A DNA stretch of 57,198 bases from assembly GCA_017526525.1 (NCBI GenBank), contig JAFXRG010000032.1:1-57198 (forward strand), read 5' to 3'. Origin of the DNA: Clostridia bacterium. Lineage in GTDB: Bacteria; Bacillota; Clostridia; Christensenellales; Aristaeellaceae. The position numbers and the translations under genes are program-made. Of this stretch, positions 23,638 to 32,079 are shown in pieces. Below the pieces are notes generated by a model that was given only the letters and a program-made list of their open reading frames with translations, made no database searches and had not been told where the DNA came from. Every line of letters starts with the position of its first letter. The first letter of the stretch is position 1.

Positions 23638-25233
23638 ATGTCATTCGGTGAACTCGCGCTCAAACTCGGTATGCTCCTGGTCTTCTTCGGTGTCATGATC
23701 TTCGTCGGCTTCTACTGCCGGAAGCATTCCACCGACGTAAACGGCTTCGTTCTCGGCGGACGCAGCGTCGGCCCCTGGCTGACCGCCTTCGCCTACGGAA
23801 CCTCCTACTTCTCCGCCGTTATTTTCGTCGGCTACGCCGGCCAGTTCGGCTGGAAATTCGGTATTGCAGCCACCTGGGTCGGCATCGGCAACGCGTTCAT
23901 CGGTTCGCTCCTGGCCTGGGTCATTCTCGGCCGGCGCACCCGGATCATGACGCAGCATCTTTCCAGCGCCACCATGCCGGACTTCTTCGAGAAGCGTTTC
24001 AACGCGAATTCCCTGAAGATTGCCGCCTCCGTGATTATCTTCATTTTTATGATCCCCTACACGGCCTCCCTGTACAACGGCCTGAGCCGCCTGTTCAAAA
24101 TGGCGTTCAACATTGACTATTCCGTCTGCGTGATCGTCATGGCGGTGCTGACGGCAATCTACGTCATTGTCGGCGGCTACATGGCCACCGCGGTCAACGA
24201 CTTTATCCAGGGCATCATCATGCTCTTCGGCATCGTAGCCGTCATTGCGGCGGTGCTCGGCAGCAAGGGCGGGTTCATGGCTTCCCTGAACGGCCTGGCC
24301 GCCGCGCAGGATCCCGGCATTGCCAACGGGACCGTTCCCGGCATCTTCGGATCCTTCTTCGGGCCGGATCCCCTCAGCCTGCTGGGCGTCGTCCTGCTGA
24401 CGTCCCTGGGTACCTGGGGCCTGCCCCAGATGATCGGCAAGTTCTATGCCATCAAGAGCGAAGGCGCCATCCACAAGGGAACCATCATTTCCACCTTCTT
24501 CGCCATCGTGGTTGCCGGCGGCTGCTACTTCCTGGGCGGCTTCGGGCGGCTCTTTGCGGAGGAACTGGGCGCCGCTGCCGGCGGAAACCCGGCCGGCGGA
24601 TTTGACAACGTCATTCCCACCATGCTGCAGTCGCTTTCTCCCTTCCTGATCGCCGTGGTCATTATCCTGGTGCTTTCCGCCTCCATGTCCACCCTTTCCT
24701 CCCTGGTACTGACTTCCTCCTCCACCGTGACGCTGGACCTGCTCAAAGGCCGGCTTGTCAAAAACATGGATGAGAAAAAGCAGCTCCTGGTCATGCGGGT
24801 GCTGATCGTTGTGTTCATCATCATTTCCGCCGCCCTGGCCATTGTCCAGGCCAACTCCAGCATCGCCTTCATCGCCCAGGCCATGGGCGTCAGCTGGGGC
24901 GCCATGGCCGGCGCCTTCCTGGCTCCCTTCCTCTACGGCCTGTACTGGAAGCGGACCACGAAGCGCGGCTGCTGGGCTTCCATGCTTTTCTCCACGATCT
25001 TCATGATCATCGATATGCTGAGCAACCTGAAGGTGCTGAATATCAATCTCGGTTTCCTCCAGTCCCCGATCAATGCCGGCGCCTTCTGCATGATCGCCGG
25101 CCTGGTGCTGGTTCCCCTGGTCAGCCTGCTGACCAGGGCTCCCGACAAGGCGGTCGTGGACAAAATCTTCAGCTGCTATTCCCGTAAGGTCACGGTGACC
25201 GCGAAGGATTCCATTGAAACCGAAGAGACCTGA
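23638..25233 (+). CDS. Sodium:solute symporter (SSS family)
   Basis: Secondary transporter of the SSS family (PutP/PanF-like), 531 residues with about 13 hydrophobic helices. Family features include DVNGFVLGGRSVGPW near residues 33-47 and the MSTLSSLVLTSSS stretch in the TM8-9 region, where sodium ligands lie. The ATG at 23638 has GAAGGG six bases upstream; a TTG at 23632 is too close to the site. The T-box leader shows that expression rises when a particular aminoacyl-tRNA is uncharged, so the substrate is probably that amino acid or a precursor. The amino acid is not certain, because the specifier is ambiguous. Monocistronic, ending at a strong hairpin. Confidence 0.93.
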   Translation: MSFGELALKLGMLLVFFGVMIFVGFYCRKHSTDVNGFVLGGRSVGPWLTAFAYGTSYFSAVIFVGYAGQFGWKFGIAATWVGIGNAFIGSLLAWVILGRRTRIMTQHLSSATMPDFFEKRFNANSLKIAASVIIFIFMIPYTASLYNGLSRLFKMAFNIDYSVCVIVMAVLTAIYVIVGGYMATAVNDFIQGIIMLFGIVAVIAAVLGSKGGFMASLNGLAAAQDPGIANGTVPGIFGSFFGPDPLSLLGVVLLTSLGTWGLPQMIGKFYAIKSEGAIHKGTIISTFFAIVVAGGCYFLGGFGRLFAEELGAAAGGNPAGGFDNVIPTMLQSLSPFLIAVVIILVLSASMSTLSSLVLTSSSTVTLDLLKGRLVKNMDEKKQLLVMRVLIVVFIIISAALAIVQANSSIAFIAQAMGVSWGAMAGAFLAPFLYGLYWKRTTKRGCWASMLFSTIFMIIDMLSNLKVLNINLGFLQSPINAGAFCMIAGLVLVPLVSLLTRAPDKAVVDKIFSCYSRKVTVTAKDSIETEET

Positions 25234-25248
25234 CATCCCGCCGGATTT

Positions 25249-25290
25249 CCAAAAAGGCCGGAGAGCATTACCGCTCCCCGGCCCTTTTGG
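25249..25290. terminator. Bidirectional terminator between symporter and metH
   Basis: An imperfect long hairpin with CCAAAAAGGCCGG opposite CCGGCCCTTTTGG and inner GAGC/GCTC pairing. A and T runs on both sides let it stop the symporter transcript and the leftward methionine operon. Confidence 0.85.
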
Positions 25291-25304
25291 ATTCCCCCCA
25301 AAGC

Positions 25305-27656
25305 TTATCCGTTGAAAACCCTGGAGGTGATTTTGACGGCATCCCGCACATCCTTCGCGTAGTAGTCCGCGCCGATGCTCCGGGCGTAGTCCTCCGTCAC
25401 CACGGCGCCGCCCACCATCACCTGCGGCGGATTGTCAAGCATTTTCAGCCGGCGCACGGTTTCCGCCATGGCCGGCAGCGTGGTGGTCATCAGCGCGCTG
25501 AGCCCCACCAGCCGGATTCCCTTTTCCTGCGTTTCCTTCACAATGGTTTCCGGGGGCACGTCCCGTCCCAGGTCCCGCACCCGGTACCCGTAGTTTTCCA
25601 GCACCGTGATCACGATGTTCTTTCCGATGTCGTGAATATCTCCCTGTACGGTCGCCATGATCAGCGTTCCGCGGTCCGCGCCCTTTTCCCCTTTTTTCAG
25701 CAGCGATCCCCGGATTTCCTCAAAAGCCGCCTGGGCTGCCTGGGCGGCGGAAAGCAGCTGCGGCAGGAAAACCTTTCCCTGTTCGTATTTTTCCCCGGTC
25801 TGTTCCAGCGCGGGAATCAGCTCCTGCTCCACAAGTTCCATTTCCTTCCGGGTCTGCAGCGCCCGGACGGTCAGTTTTCCGGCCTCGTTCCGCAGCCCCC
25901 GGCGGATCGCCTCTCCCAGGGTCATCTCCGCCGGTGCCGTTTTGCCATCCGCGGGACGGTTTTCCGGGGATTCTTCCGCGAAGCGCTCCACATAGGCCCG
26001 GCATTCCCGGTCCTCCCCGGTGAGCACCCGGCGGGCGGCAATCAGGTCCATGATTTCCTTGGTGTTCGGGTTGACAATGGGCATCGTCAGCCCGGCCTCC
26101 AGCGCGCTGGCCAGGAAAGCCGTCGTCACCGTCATCCGGCTCGGCAGCCCGAAGGAGATATTGCTGACTCCCAGCACCGTGCGCAGTCCCAGCTTTTCCG
26201 TCACCATGCGGACCGCCTTCAACGTTTCCCGGGCCTGCTCCTGCTGCGCCGAAACCGTCAGCGTCAGGCAGTCGATCCACACATCCTCCCGGGGAATCCC
26301 GGCCGCCAGGGCCCGGTTCAGTATTTTTTCCGCTATGGCAAAGCGTTTTTCCGCCGTGTCCGGAATCCCGTTTTCATCCAGCGTCAGGCCCACCACCGCC
26401 GCGCCGTATTTTTTCACCAGCGGCAGCACCGTACGCAGGCTTTCCTCCTTGCCGTTCACGGAGTTGACCGCGGCCTTTCCGCTGTAAACCCGCAGCGCGG
26501 CTTCCAGCGCCTCCGGATTCGTGGTGTCCAGCTGCAGCGGAAGGTCCACCGCCGCCTGGATGGCCTTCACAGCCTTCGGCAGCATGGTGACTTCATCCAC
26601 CCCCGGATACCCCACATTCACATCCAGCAGGTCCGCCCCGGCGTCCGCCTGGCGGATTGCCATTTCCACCAGGTAATCCGTGTCGTCCTCCAGCAGCGCC
26701 TGCTGCAGGCGTTTCTTTCCGGTCGGGTTGATCCGCTCGCCGATCACGCGGATCCCGTCCGTCCGGACGCAGACCGGGCCGGAGCAGACAGCCCCGCCCA
26801 CCGGCGGCCTTTCCGCTGCCGGAAAAACGGTTTTTGCCAGGGTTTCAATAAACGTCGGATCCGTTCCGCAGCATCCGCCGCGGATTTCCGCGCCGGCAGC
26901 CGCCAGTTCCTGCATGGCCGCGGCAAACTCTTCCGCGTTCACCCCGTATTTTCCCGTCACCGGATCCGGCAGTCCTGCGTTGGGCTTGGCAATTACCGGC
27001 AGCGTCGTATTTGCCCGGATTTCCCGGATGATCGGAATCATTTCCTTCGGTCCCAGGGAGCAGTTGACGCCCACGGCGTCCGCCCCGAGGCCTTCAAGGG
27101 TCCGCGCCATGGAGGCCGGCGTGCATCCGGTGAAGGTTCTCCCCGTGCTGTCAAAGCTCATGGTCACCAGCACGGGCAGGTCGGTGGTTTCCTTTGCCGC
27201 AATCACCGCCGCCCGGGTTTCCGTCAGGTCGCTCATGGTCTCAATGGCAATCAGGTCCGCCCCGGCGTCCGCCCCGGCCTTCATCACTTCCCTGTAAAGC
27301 CGGACGGCTTCCTCAAAGGGCAGGGAGCCCAACGGCTCCACCATCACGCCCAGGGGGCCCACATCCAGGCCGGCCATGGCCCCGGTTTCCGCCGCGCATT
27401 CCTTCGCAATCCGCACCCCCGCGGAAACAATTTCCTTCACGGTGTATCCCGTATCCTTCAGCTTCAGTCCGTTGGCCCCGAAGGTATTGGCGTAAATTGC
27501 GCGGCTTCCGGCGCGGATATATGCGCGCTGCACCTCCGCCACCATTTCCGGCGCGGTAATATTCAGGGTCTCCGGAATCGTTCCGGGCTTCATGCCGCTT
27601 CGCTGCAGCATGGTTCCCATGGCGCCGTCCAGCAGCACCGGAAGCTTACGTTCCAC
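25305..27656 (-). CDS. metH: Cobalamin-dependent methionine synthase without the activation domain
   Basis: Transfers the methyl group of methyl-tetrahydrofolate to homocysteine through cobalamin. 783 residues in the order homocysteine domain (about 1-280, zinc cysteines in GVNCSLGP and GGCCGTDP), pterin domain (about 300-560, VIGERINPTGKKR at its start) and B12 cap plus B12-binding domain (about 580-783, cobalt-ligand motif DIHDIGKN). Classical MetH is about 1,200 residues; the missing C-terminal AdoMet activation domain is encoded by the next gene upstream. GTG start at 27656 with a GGGGG site, overlapping the activation gene by 11 bases. A bidirectional terminator lies just after the stop. 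Confidence 0.96.
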   Translation of the reverse strand: MERKLPVLLDGAMGTMLQRSGMKPGTIPETLNITAPEMVAEVQRAYIRAGSRAIYANTFGANGLKLKDTGYTVKEIVSAGVRIAKECAAETGAMAGLDVGPLGVMVEPLGSLPFEEAVRLYREVMKAGADAGADLIAIETMSDLTETRAAVIAAKETTDLPVLVTMSFDSTGRTFTGCTPASMARTLEGLGADAVGVNCSLGPKEMIPIIREIRANTTLPVIAKPNAGLPDPVTGKYGVNAEEFAAAMQELAAAGAEIRGGCCGTDPTFIETLAKTVFPAAERPPVGGAVCSGPVCVRTDGIRVIGERINPTGKKRLQQALLEDDTDYLVEMAIRQADAGADLLDVNVGYPGVDEVTMLPKAVKAIQAAVDLPLQLDTTNPEALEAALRVYSGKAAVNSVNGKEESLRTVLPLVKKYGAAVVGLTLDENGIPDTAEKRFAIAEKILNRALAAGIPREDVWIDCLTLTVSAQQEQARETLKAVRMVTEKLGLRTVLGVSNISFGLPSRMTVTTAFLASALEAGLTMPIVNPNTKEIMDLIAARRVLTGEDRECRAYVERFAEESPENRPADGKTAPAEMTLGEAIRRGLRNEAGKLTVRALQTRKEMELVEQELIPALEQTGEKYEQGKVFLPQLLSAAQAAQAAFEEIRGSLLKKGEKGADRGTLIMATVQGDIHDIGKNIVITVLENYGYRVRDLGRDVPPETIVKETQEKGIRLVGLSALMTTTLPAMAETVRRLKMLDNPPQVMVGGAVVTEDYARSIGADYYAKDVRDAVKITSRVFNG

Positions 27657-28314
27657 AGGTTTTCCCCCTTTTCCGGTATTCGCAGTTTTCCCGCAGCCCG
27701 CAGCAGGCGCAGCCGCGTATTTTGGCTCCCTGCGGTATATCCGCCAGGCCGATGATTGCCGTCACGGACTTGCAGGGCAGCAGCAGGAAGCTCTGGTTCG
27801 CGGTGACTCCCAGCCTTTTCCCCGCGTCCAGCGCCCGCAGGAAGTCCGCCTGCAGGCTCAGGGGCAGATCCCCGTATCCGGGACTGAACCGGTCTGTCAG
27901 GTACTTTCCCTGGAACCGCTGCCGGATTTCCTCCTCTGCCGCGTCGCAGGCGGCCTCCGTCCAGGCGCTCCCGCAGGCGTCCATCACGGCCGCCCGGGCC
28001 ATGTCCCTGGTCTCCCATTCCTTTTCAAGCCGGTCAAACCCTGCGCCGAGGGTCACCGCCAGCAGCGCCGCGGCGTCGCATTCTGCCAGCATTTTCTCCG
28101 CCAGGGTTCCGGGAAGCGTCAGCCCGGCCTCCGGCAAAGCAATGCCTTCCCGGCCCCGTTCGATCCGGCAGGTCCGCCAGGTCCAGCGGGGCGTAACGCG
28201 GCTTTCCAGCGTTTCGGCCGTTTCCTCCGCCATCCGGCGGATTTCCCCTTCCGCGCCGGCAGCCCGCATATACCGCAAGGCCTCGTCCACCGGCACCCGG
28301 ATGCTTCCGTTCAT
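27646..28314 (-). CDS. Methionine synthase activation protein (stand-alone domain)
   Basis: Stand-alone version of the AdoMet-binding reactivation domain of MetH, 222 residues. It contains the signature RFSPGYGDLPLS, which in full-length MetH binds AdoMet for reductive remethylation of inactive cob(II)alamin. The C terminus has a CACCGLRENCEYRKRGKTC cysteine cluster, common in these clostridial proteins. The ATG at 28314 overlaps the metF stop (ATGA); a GTG at 28323 is also possible. Lying between metF and the truncated metH, it completes the methionine synthase system in trans. Confidence 0.92.
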   Translation of the reverse strand: MNGSIRVPVDEALRYMRAAGAEGEIRRMAEETAETLESRVTPRWTWRTCRIERGREGIALPEAGLTLPGTLAEKMLAECDAAALLAVTLGAGFDRLEKEWETRDMARAAVMDACGSAWTEAACDAAEEEIRQRFQGKYLTDRFSPGYGDLPLSLQADFLRALDAGKRLGVTANQSFLLLPCKSVTAIIGLADIPQGAKIRGCACCGLRENCEYRKRGKTCGT

Positions 28315-29180
28315 TCCCGGCACCCCAGAATCTCGGAAAGATTCTTCATAATGCCTTCCGCCACTTCCGGCTTGTTCATGGTATAAACATGAATATGGCG
28401 GATCCCGTTGGCAATCAGGTCGATAATCTGCTCCGTCGCGTAAATGATGCCCGCCTGTTTCATGGCCGCGGGGCTTTCGCCGAAATAGTCCACAATGGCG
28501 CGGAACCGCTGCGGCACATCCGTTCCGGACATGGCCACGCTGCGGGTCAGCTGCTTCGGATTGGTTATGGGCATAATCCCGGCAATGATCGGCACGCTGA
28601 TTCCCGCTTCCCGCGCCCGGTAAAGGAAATTGAAAAACACCGCGTTGTTGAAAAACATCTGCGTGGTCAGGAAGTCCAGTCCCGCGTCCGTTTTCTCCTT
28701 CAGGTGGCGAAGATCGTCCGCCTTGTGAGCGCTTTCAATGTGGCCTTCCGGATAGCAGGCCCCGCCGATGCAGAAATCCCCGTTTTCCCGGATGTCCCGG
28801 ATCAGCTCCACCGCGTAGCGGTAATCCTCCGAAACCCGCCCGTCCTTCGGAATATCCCCCCGCAGCGCCAGGATGTTTTCAATGCCGTTTTCCCGGTACA
28901 GCTTCAGCATCTTCATGACATGTTCCCGGGAAGAGGATACGCAGGTCAGGTGCGCCAGCGTCGGCACCCCCAGGGTTTTCTGAATATCTGCGGCAATCCC
29001 GGTGGTAAATTCGCCGGTTCCGCCGCCGGCGCCGTAGGTTACGCTCATGAAATCCGGTTTCAGCCGGGCAATGGTCCGCGCTGTTTCGGCGGTTCTGCTG
29101 TATGCGTCTGATGTTTTCGGCGGGAACACCTCCAGGGAAAAAGTGACCCCGTTCCGTTTCAGCAGTTCTGAAATCCGCAT
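28311..29180 (-). CDS. metF: Methylenetetrahydrofolate reductase
   Basis: Reduces 5,10-methylene-tetrahydrofolate to the 5-methyl form used by MetH. 289 residues, with SLEVFPPKT (catalytic Glu) near residue 16, the folate/flavin-region VTYGAGGGT and LTCVSSS, and a C-terminal HVYTMNKPE stretch near the end. ATG start with AAAGGGGA upstream. It is first of three overlapping genes (metF, activation protein, metH), so the whole one-carbon branch to methionine is made from one message. No SAM riboswitch is visible in the short leader. Confidence 0.95.
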   Translation of the reverse strand: MRISELLKRNGVTFSLEVFPPKTSDAYSRTAETARTIARLKPDFMSVTYGAGGGTGEFTTGIAADIQKTLGVPTLAHLTCVSSSREHVMKMLKLYRENGIENILALRGDIPKDGRVSEDYRYAVELIRDIRENGDFCIGGACYPEGHIESAHKADDLRHLKEKTDAGLDFLTTQMFFNNAVFFNFLYRAREAGISVPIIAGIMPITNPKQLTRSVAMSGTDVPQRFRAIVDYFGESPAAMKQAGIIYATEQIIDLIANGIRHIHVYTMNKPEVAEGIMKNLSEILGCRE

Positions 29181-29235
29181 CGTTTTATCCCCTTTGCCGT
29201 GTTGTTCGGAATCCCTTTGAGATCCTCCGGAAAGG

Positions 29236-29241
29236 ATTATA
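29236..29241 (-). promoter_or_regulatory. Possible -10 element for the metF operon
   Basis: A perfect TATAAT on the minus strand lies about 55 bases before the metF ATG. The -35 region at the right distance is a poor match, so the promoter is either weak or activator-dependent. Confidence 0.4.
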
Positions 29242-29271
29242 TCATAGGATCCTGTTTCCTTTCTGTTTTTC

Positions 29272-29300
29272 TTGACAGGCTTTCGTCTTTCCGTTACATT
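29272..29300 (+). promoter_or_regulatory. Promoter of the fucosidase gene
   Basis: Consensus TTGACA (29272-29277) and TACATT (29295-29300) are 17 bases apart, about 27 bases before the ATG at 29334. Confidence 0.75.
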
Positions 29301-29333
29301 TATTCACTGAAAAAACAAGCGGGAGGATCACCC

Positions 29334-30791
29334 ATGAGCCAGCATTTTGAGCCTACTTTTGAATCCCTGCGTACCTATTCCGCCCCGGACTGGTTCCGGG
29401 ATGCCAAATTCGGCATCTGGAGCCATTGGGGACCCCAGAGCGTTCCGATGTTCGGGGACTGGTACGCCCGCAACATGTATGTGGAAGGAACTCCCCAGTA
29501 TGAATATCACCTGCGTCACTACGGCCATCCTTCCAAATTCGGCTACAAGGACATCTGTGCCCTCTGGAAAGCGGAGCGCTTTGATCCGGAAGCCCTGGCG
29601 GATCGGTATTACAAGGCGGGCGCCCGTTACCTGATGACCCAGGGAACCCATCACGACCACTTCTTCAATTACGCCTCAAAAATCAACCGCATGAACAGCG
29701 TCAACGTGGGCCCCGGCAAGGACATCCTGGCCCTCTGGAAAAAGGCGGCGGACCGCCTGGGCATGCCTTTCGGCATCAGCGAGCACCTGGGCGCTTCCTT
29801 CTCCTGGTGGCGGGTCAACAAGGGCTGCGACAAGTCCGGGCCCTACGCCGGCGTTCCCTACGACGGCAACGACCCGGCCTGGCAGGATTTCTACCACGCC
29901 AACCAGGAGCACGGAACGGAGGATCCCGGCGCCGCCGCTCCCTGGTATACCTCCAACCCGGCTTTCCGGGATTACTGGCTCCGCTGCGTCAGTGAAATGA
30001 TCGACCTTTTCCATCCGGATCTCCTGTATACCGACGGCGTTCTTCCCTTCGGGGAGCACTGGATGGACCAGCAGGGAGATCCGTCTCCGGAAGCCTACCG
30101 CCTCGGCCTGGAGGCCGTCGCCCGGCTTTATAACACCTCCATTGCCGATCACGGGGAAAACCGTGCTGTGTATCTCCAGAAGGACCGCCGTCCGGAAATC
30201 TTCAGCGTCGGCGTCCTGGATATTGAAAAGAGCCAGCTTCCCGGCATCATGCCCGAGCCCTGGCATACGGACACCTGCATCGGCAACTGGTTCTATGATG
30301 TGCATTACCCCTACAAGAAACCGGAACAGATTATTGAAATGCTGGTGGACATTATCTCCAAAAACGGCGTAATGCTCCTGAATGTGCTCCAGCGGCCGGA
30401 CGGCACCATTGACGATGATGCCGTATTCATCCTGGACCGGATCGGCGAATGGTTTGCCGTCAACAGCGAGGCCGTTTACGGCACCCGTCCCTGGCGCGAA
30501 TTCGGCGAAGGCGAAACCCGGGTCAAAATTGACGGCTTCACCGAGCAGAAAACCGAATGGAACCGCAGCGATTTCCGCTTTGTCACAAAGGACGGAGCGG
30601 TGTACGCCTTCATGATGGGCGCCGCCGGCGGCGATGCGGTTACCCTGCGCAGCTTTGCGGACCGGCAGGTCCGTTCCGTGGAGCTGCTGGGCGTCGGTGC
30701 CGTTCCCTTTGCGCAGAATTTCGGCGTGCTGACGGTTCAGCTGCCGGACCGACTGCCCTCCATCTGCGCCAACACCCTGAAAATCCTGTAA
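29334..30791 (+). CDS. Alpha-L-fucosidase, GH29 family
   Basis: Glycoside hydrolase family 29 enzyme that removes terminal alpha-L-fucose from glycans. 485 residues. It shows the family start WFRDAKFGIWSHWG, the TQGTHHDHF motif and the nucleophile region LLYTDGVLPFGEHW with the catalytic Asp after the Tyr-Thr. There is no signal peptide, so it probably acts in the cytosol on imported fucosylated oligosaccharides. ATG at 29334 with GGGAGG upstream; an open extension to 29199 lacks a site and would start before the promoter. No fucose catabolism genes lie nearby; it stands alone between metF and the iron-type transporter. Confidence 0.93.
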   Translation: MSQHFEPTFESLRTYSAPDWFRDAKFGIWSHWGPQSVPMFGDWYARNMYVEGTPQYEYHLRHYGHPSKFGYKDICALWKAERFDPEALADRYYKAGARYLMTQGTHHDHFFNYASKINRMNSVNVGPGKDILALWKKAADRLGMPFGISEHLGASFSWWRVNKGCDKSGPYAGVPYDGNDPAWQDFYHANQEHGTEDPGAAAPWYTSNPAFRDYWLRCVSEMIDLFHPDLLYTDGVLPFGEHWMDQQGDPSPEAYRLGLEAVARLYNTSIADHGENRAVYLQKDRRPEIFSVGVLDIEKSQLPGIMPEPWHTDTCIGNWFYDVHYPYKKPEQIIEMLVDIISKNGVMLLNVLQRPDGTIDDDAVFILDRIGEWFAVNSEAVYGTRPWREFGEGETRVKIDGFTEQKTEWNRSDFRFVTKDGAVYAFMMGAAGGDAVTLRSFADRQVRSVELLGVGAVPFAQNFGVLTVQLPDRLPSICANTLKIL

Positions 30792-30887
30792 TTCCTTCGC
30801 TCCCGCAGGGTCCCCCGCCCGTTTTTCCGGAATGAAAAGCGGTTCCGGGCCGGGTCCGGCCGCGGGAGCAGGAGGCTCAAAAAACAG

Positions 30888-30916
30888 TTGCGGGTTCGTC
30901 CTTTTCCCTGTAAAAT
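30888..30916 (+). promoter_or_regulatory. Promoter of the ferric/AEP-type ABC operon
   Basis: TTGCGG (30888-30893) and TAAAAT (30911-30916) are 17 bases apart, 57 bases before the binding-protein ATG. A Fur box was looked for and none is obvious. Confidence 0.55.
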
Positions 30917-30972
30917 ACCATTCAAATAATGCAGCGCGCTTCTGCGGCTGTTCTTCAAGGAGGAAAAAACGC

Positions 30973-32052
30973 ATGAAAAAAGTTCTGGCAATGCTTCTCA
31001 GCCTGCTGCTGGCCGTTTCTTTCTGCGTTCCGGCCCTGGCCGTCAACGAGGACGTGGAGGGGGAACTGGTCATCTATACCTCGATGTACAAGGAAATCGT
31101 GGACATGATGGACCAGGCCCTGAAGGCGGAATTCCCGAACCTGAAGCCCGGCAATGACGGCAGCTTCTTTTTCCAGGCCGGAAGCGGCAGCCTGATCACC
31201 AAGATCTACGGTGAAATGGGTCCCAACCGGGATCAGGCGCTGGGCTGCGATCTGTTCATGGTGGCGGAGCCGTCCTTCTCCCTGGAGCTGAAGGATTACG
31301 GTTATCTTCATTCCTTTAAGGTGGAAGACGCGGACAACCTGCTGCGTTTCCCCTATGACAGTGAAGGATACTGGTATCCGATGCGGGTCTGCAACATGGT
31401 GCTGGCCTGCAACCCTGAAAAGGAACAGGATTTTGCCGCCCGGGGCATCAAAATCCCGAAGTCCTTCCACGACTTTGCCTATGATCCTTCCCTGAAGAAC
31501 CTCATCTCCATGGGCGATCCCATGACCAGCGGCACCTCCTACGCCGCCGTTGTCGCCCTGACGGACAAGTACGGAGAGGAATACCTGGACAAGCTGGCCG
31601 CCAACAGCGTCATGCGTGAGTCCGGTTCCACCGCCATTGCCAAGCTGCAGAGCGGCGAATGCGCAGCCCTCATGATCCTGGAGGAATCCATCCTGAAAGT
31701 GCTGCACGACGGGGATGCCGCCGGAACGCCCGTCACCAACCTGAAGGTGATCTATCCGGAGGACGGAACGGTCCTGATTCCCTCCACCGTGATGATCGTG
31801 GCGGAGGAGCTGTCCAAAAACGTGAACACCGATGCAGCGGAAGCCGTAGCCCGGTGGTTCCTGACCCCCGCCGGCCAGGAAGCCGTGCTGAAGGGCTATA
31901 TGCACTCCGTGCTGAAGAACATGTCGGAGATCCCTTATGATTCGGTCAGCACGGATGAGCTGATTACAAAGGATATCGGCGTCAACTGGGAGCGGGCGTA
32001 CCACGACCGTGAAAAAATCAAGAACCTGTGGACCGAAAAGGTTACGCAGTAA
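30973..32052 (+). CDS. ABC transporter substrate-binding protein (FbpA/AfuA-like)
   Basis: Periplasmic-type binding protein, 359 residues, with a clear signal peptide (residues 1-23, cleavage near PALA-VNED) and no lipobox. The mature start ELVIYTSMYKEIVDMM and the later GSGSLITKIYGEMG region resemble ferric-iron, 2-aminoethylphosphonate and related binding proteins of the FbpA group. The tyrosine pattern needed for Fe(III) is not clear to me, so the ligand is open. ATG at 30973 with AAGGAGG upstream. First gene of a four-gene run with a fused permease, ATPase and butyrate kinase. Confidence 0.88.
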   Translation: MKKVLAMLLSLLLAVSFCVPALAVNEDVEGELVIYTSMYKEIVDMMDQALKAEFPNLKPGNDGSFFFQAGSGSLITKIYGEMGPNRDQALGCDLFMVAEPSFSLELKDYGYLHSFKVEDADNLLRFPYDSEGYWYPMRVCNMVLACNPEKEQDFAARGIKIPKSFHDFAYDPSLKNLISMGDPMTSGTSYAAVVALTDKYGEEYLDKLAANSVMRESGSTAIAKLQSGECAALMILEESILKVLHDGDAAGTPVTNLKVIYPEDGTVLIPSTVMIVAEELSKNVNTDAAEAVARWFLTPAGQEAVLKGYMHSVLKNMSEIPYDSVSTDELITKDIGVNWERAYHDREKIKNLWTEKVTQ

Positions 32053-32079
32053 AAAACTGAACGGGATCATTTCCGGACG

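Noticed and set aside
23641-25236. A 531-codon minus-strand frame opposite the sodium symporter
   Set aside because: The product is a Gly/Asp/His-rich string without any motif and mirrors the codon bias of the real gene on the plus strand.
25287-27755. An 822-codon plus-strand frame opposite metH
   Set aside because: metH on the minus strand has all its domains and motifs; the plus-strand product is Arg/His/Gln-rich noise.
29181-29333. SAM riboswitch before metF
   Set aside because: The leader between the -10 and the metF start is about 50 bases, too short, and none of the S-box conserved parts are visible.
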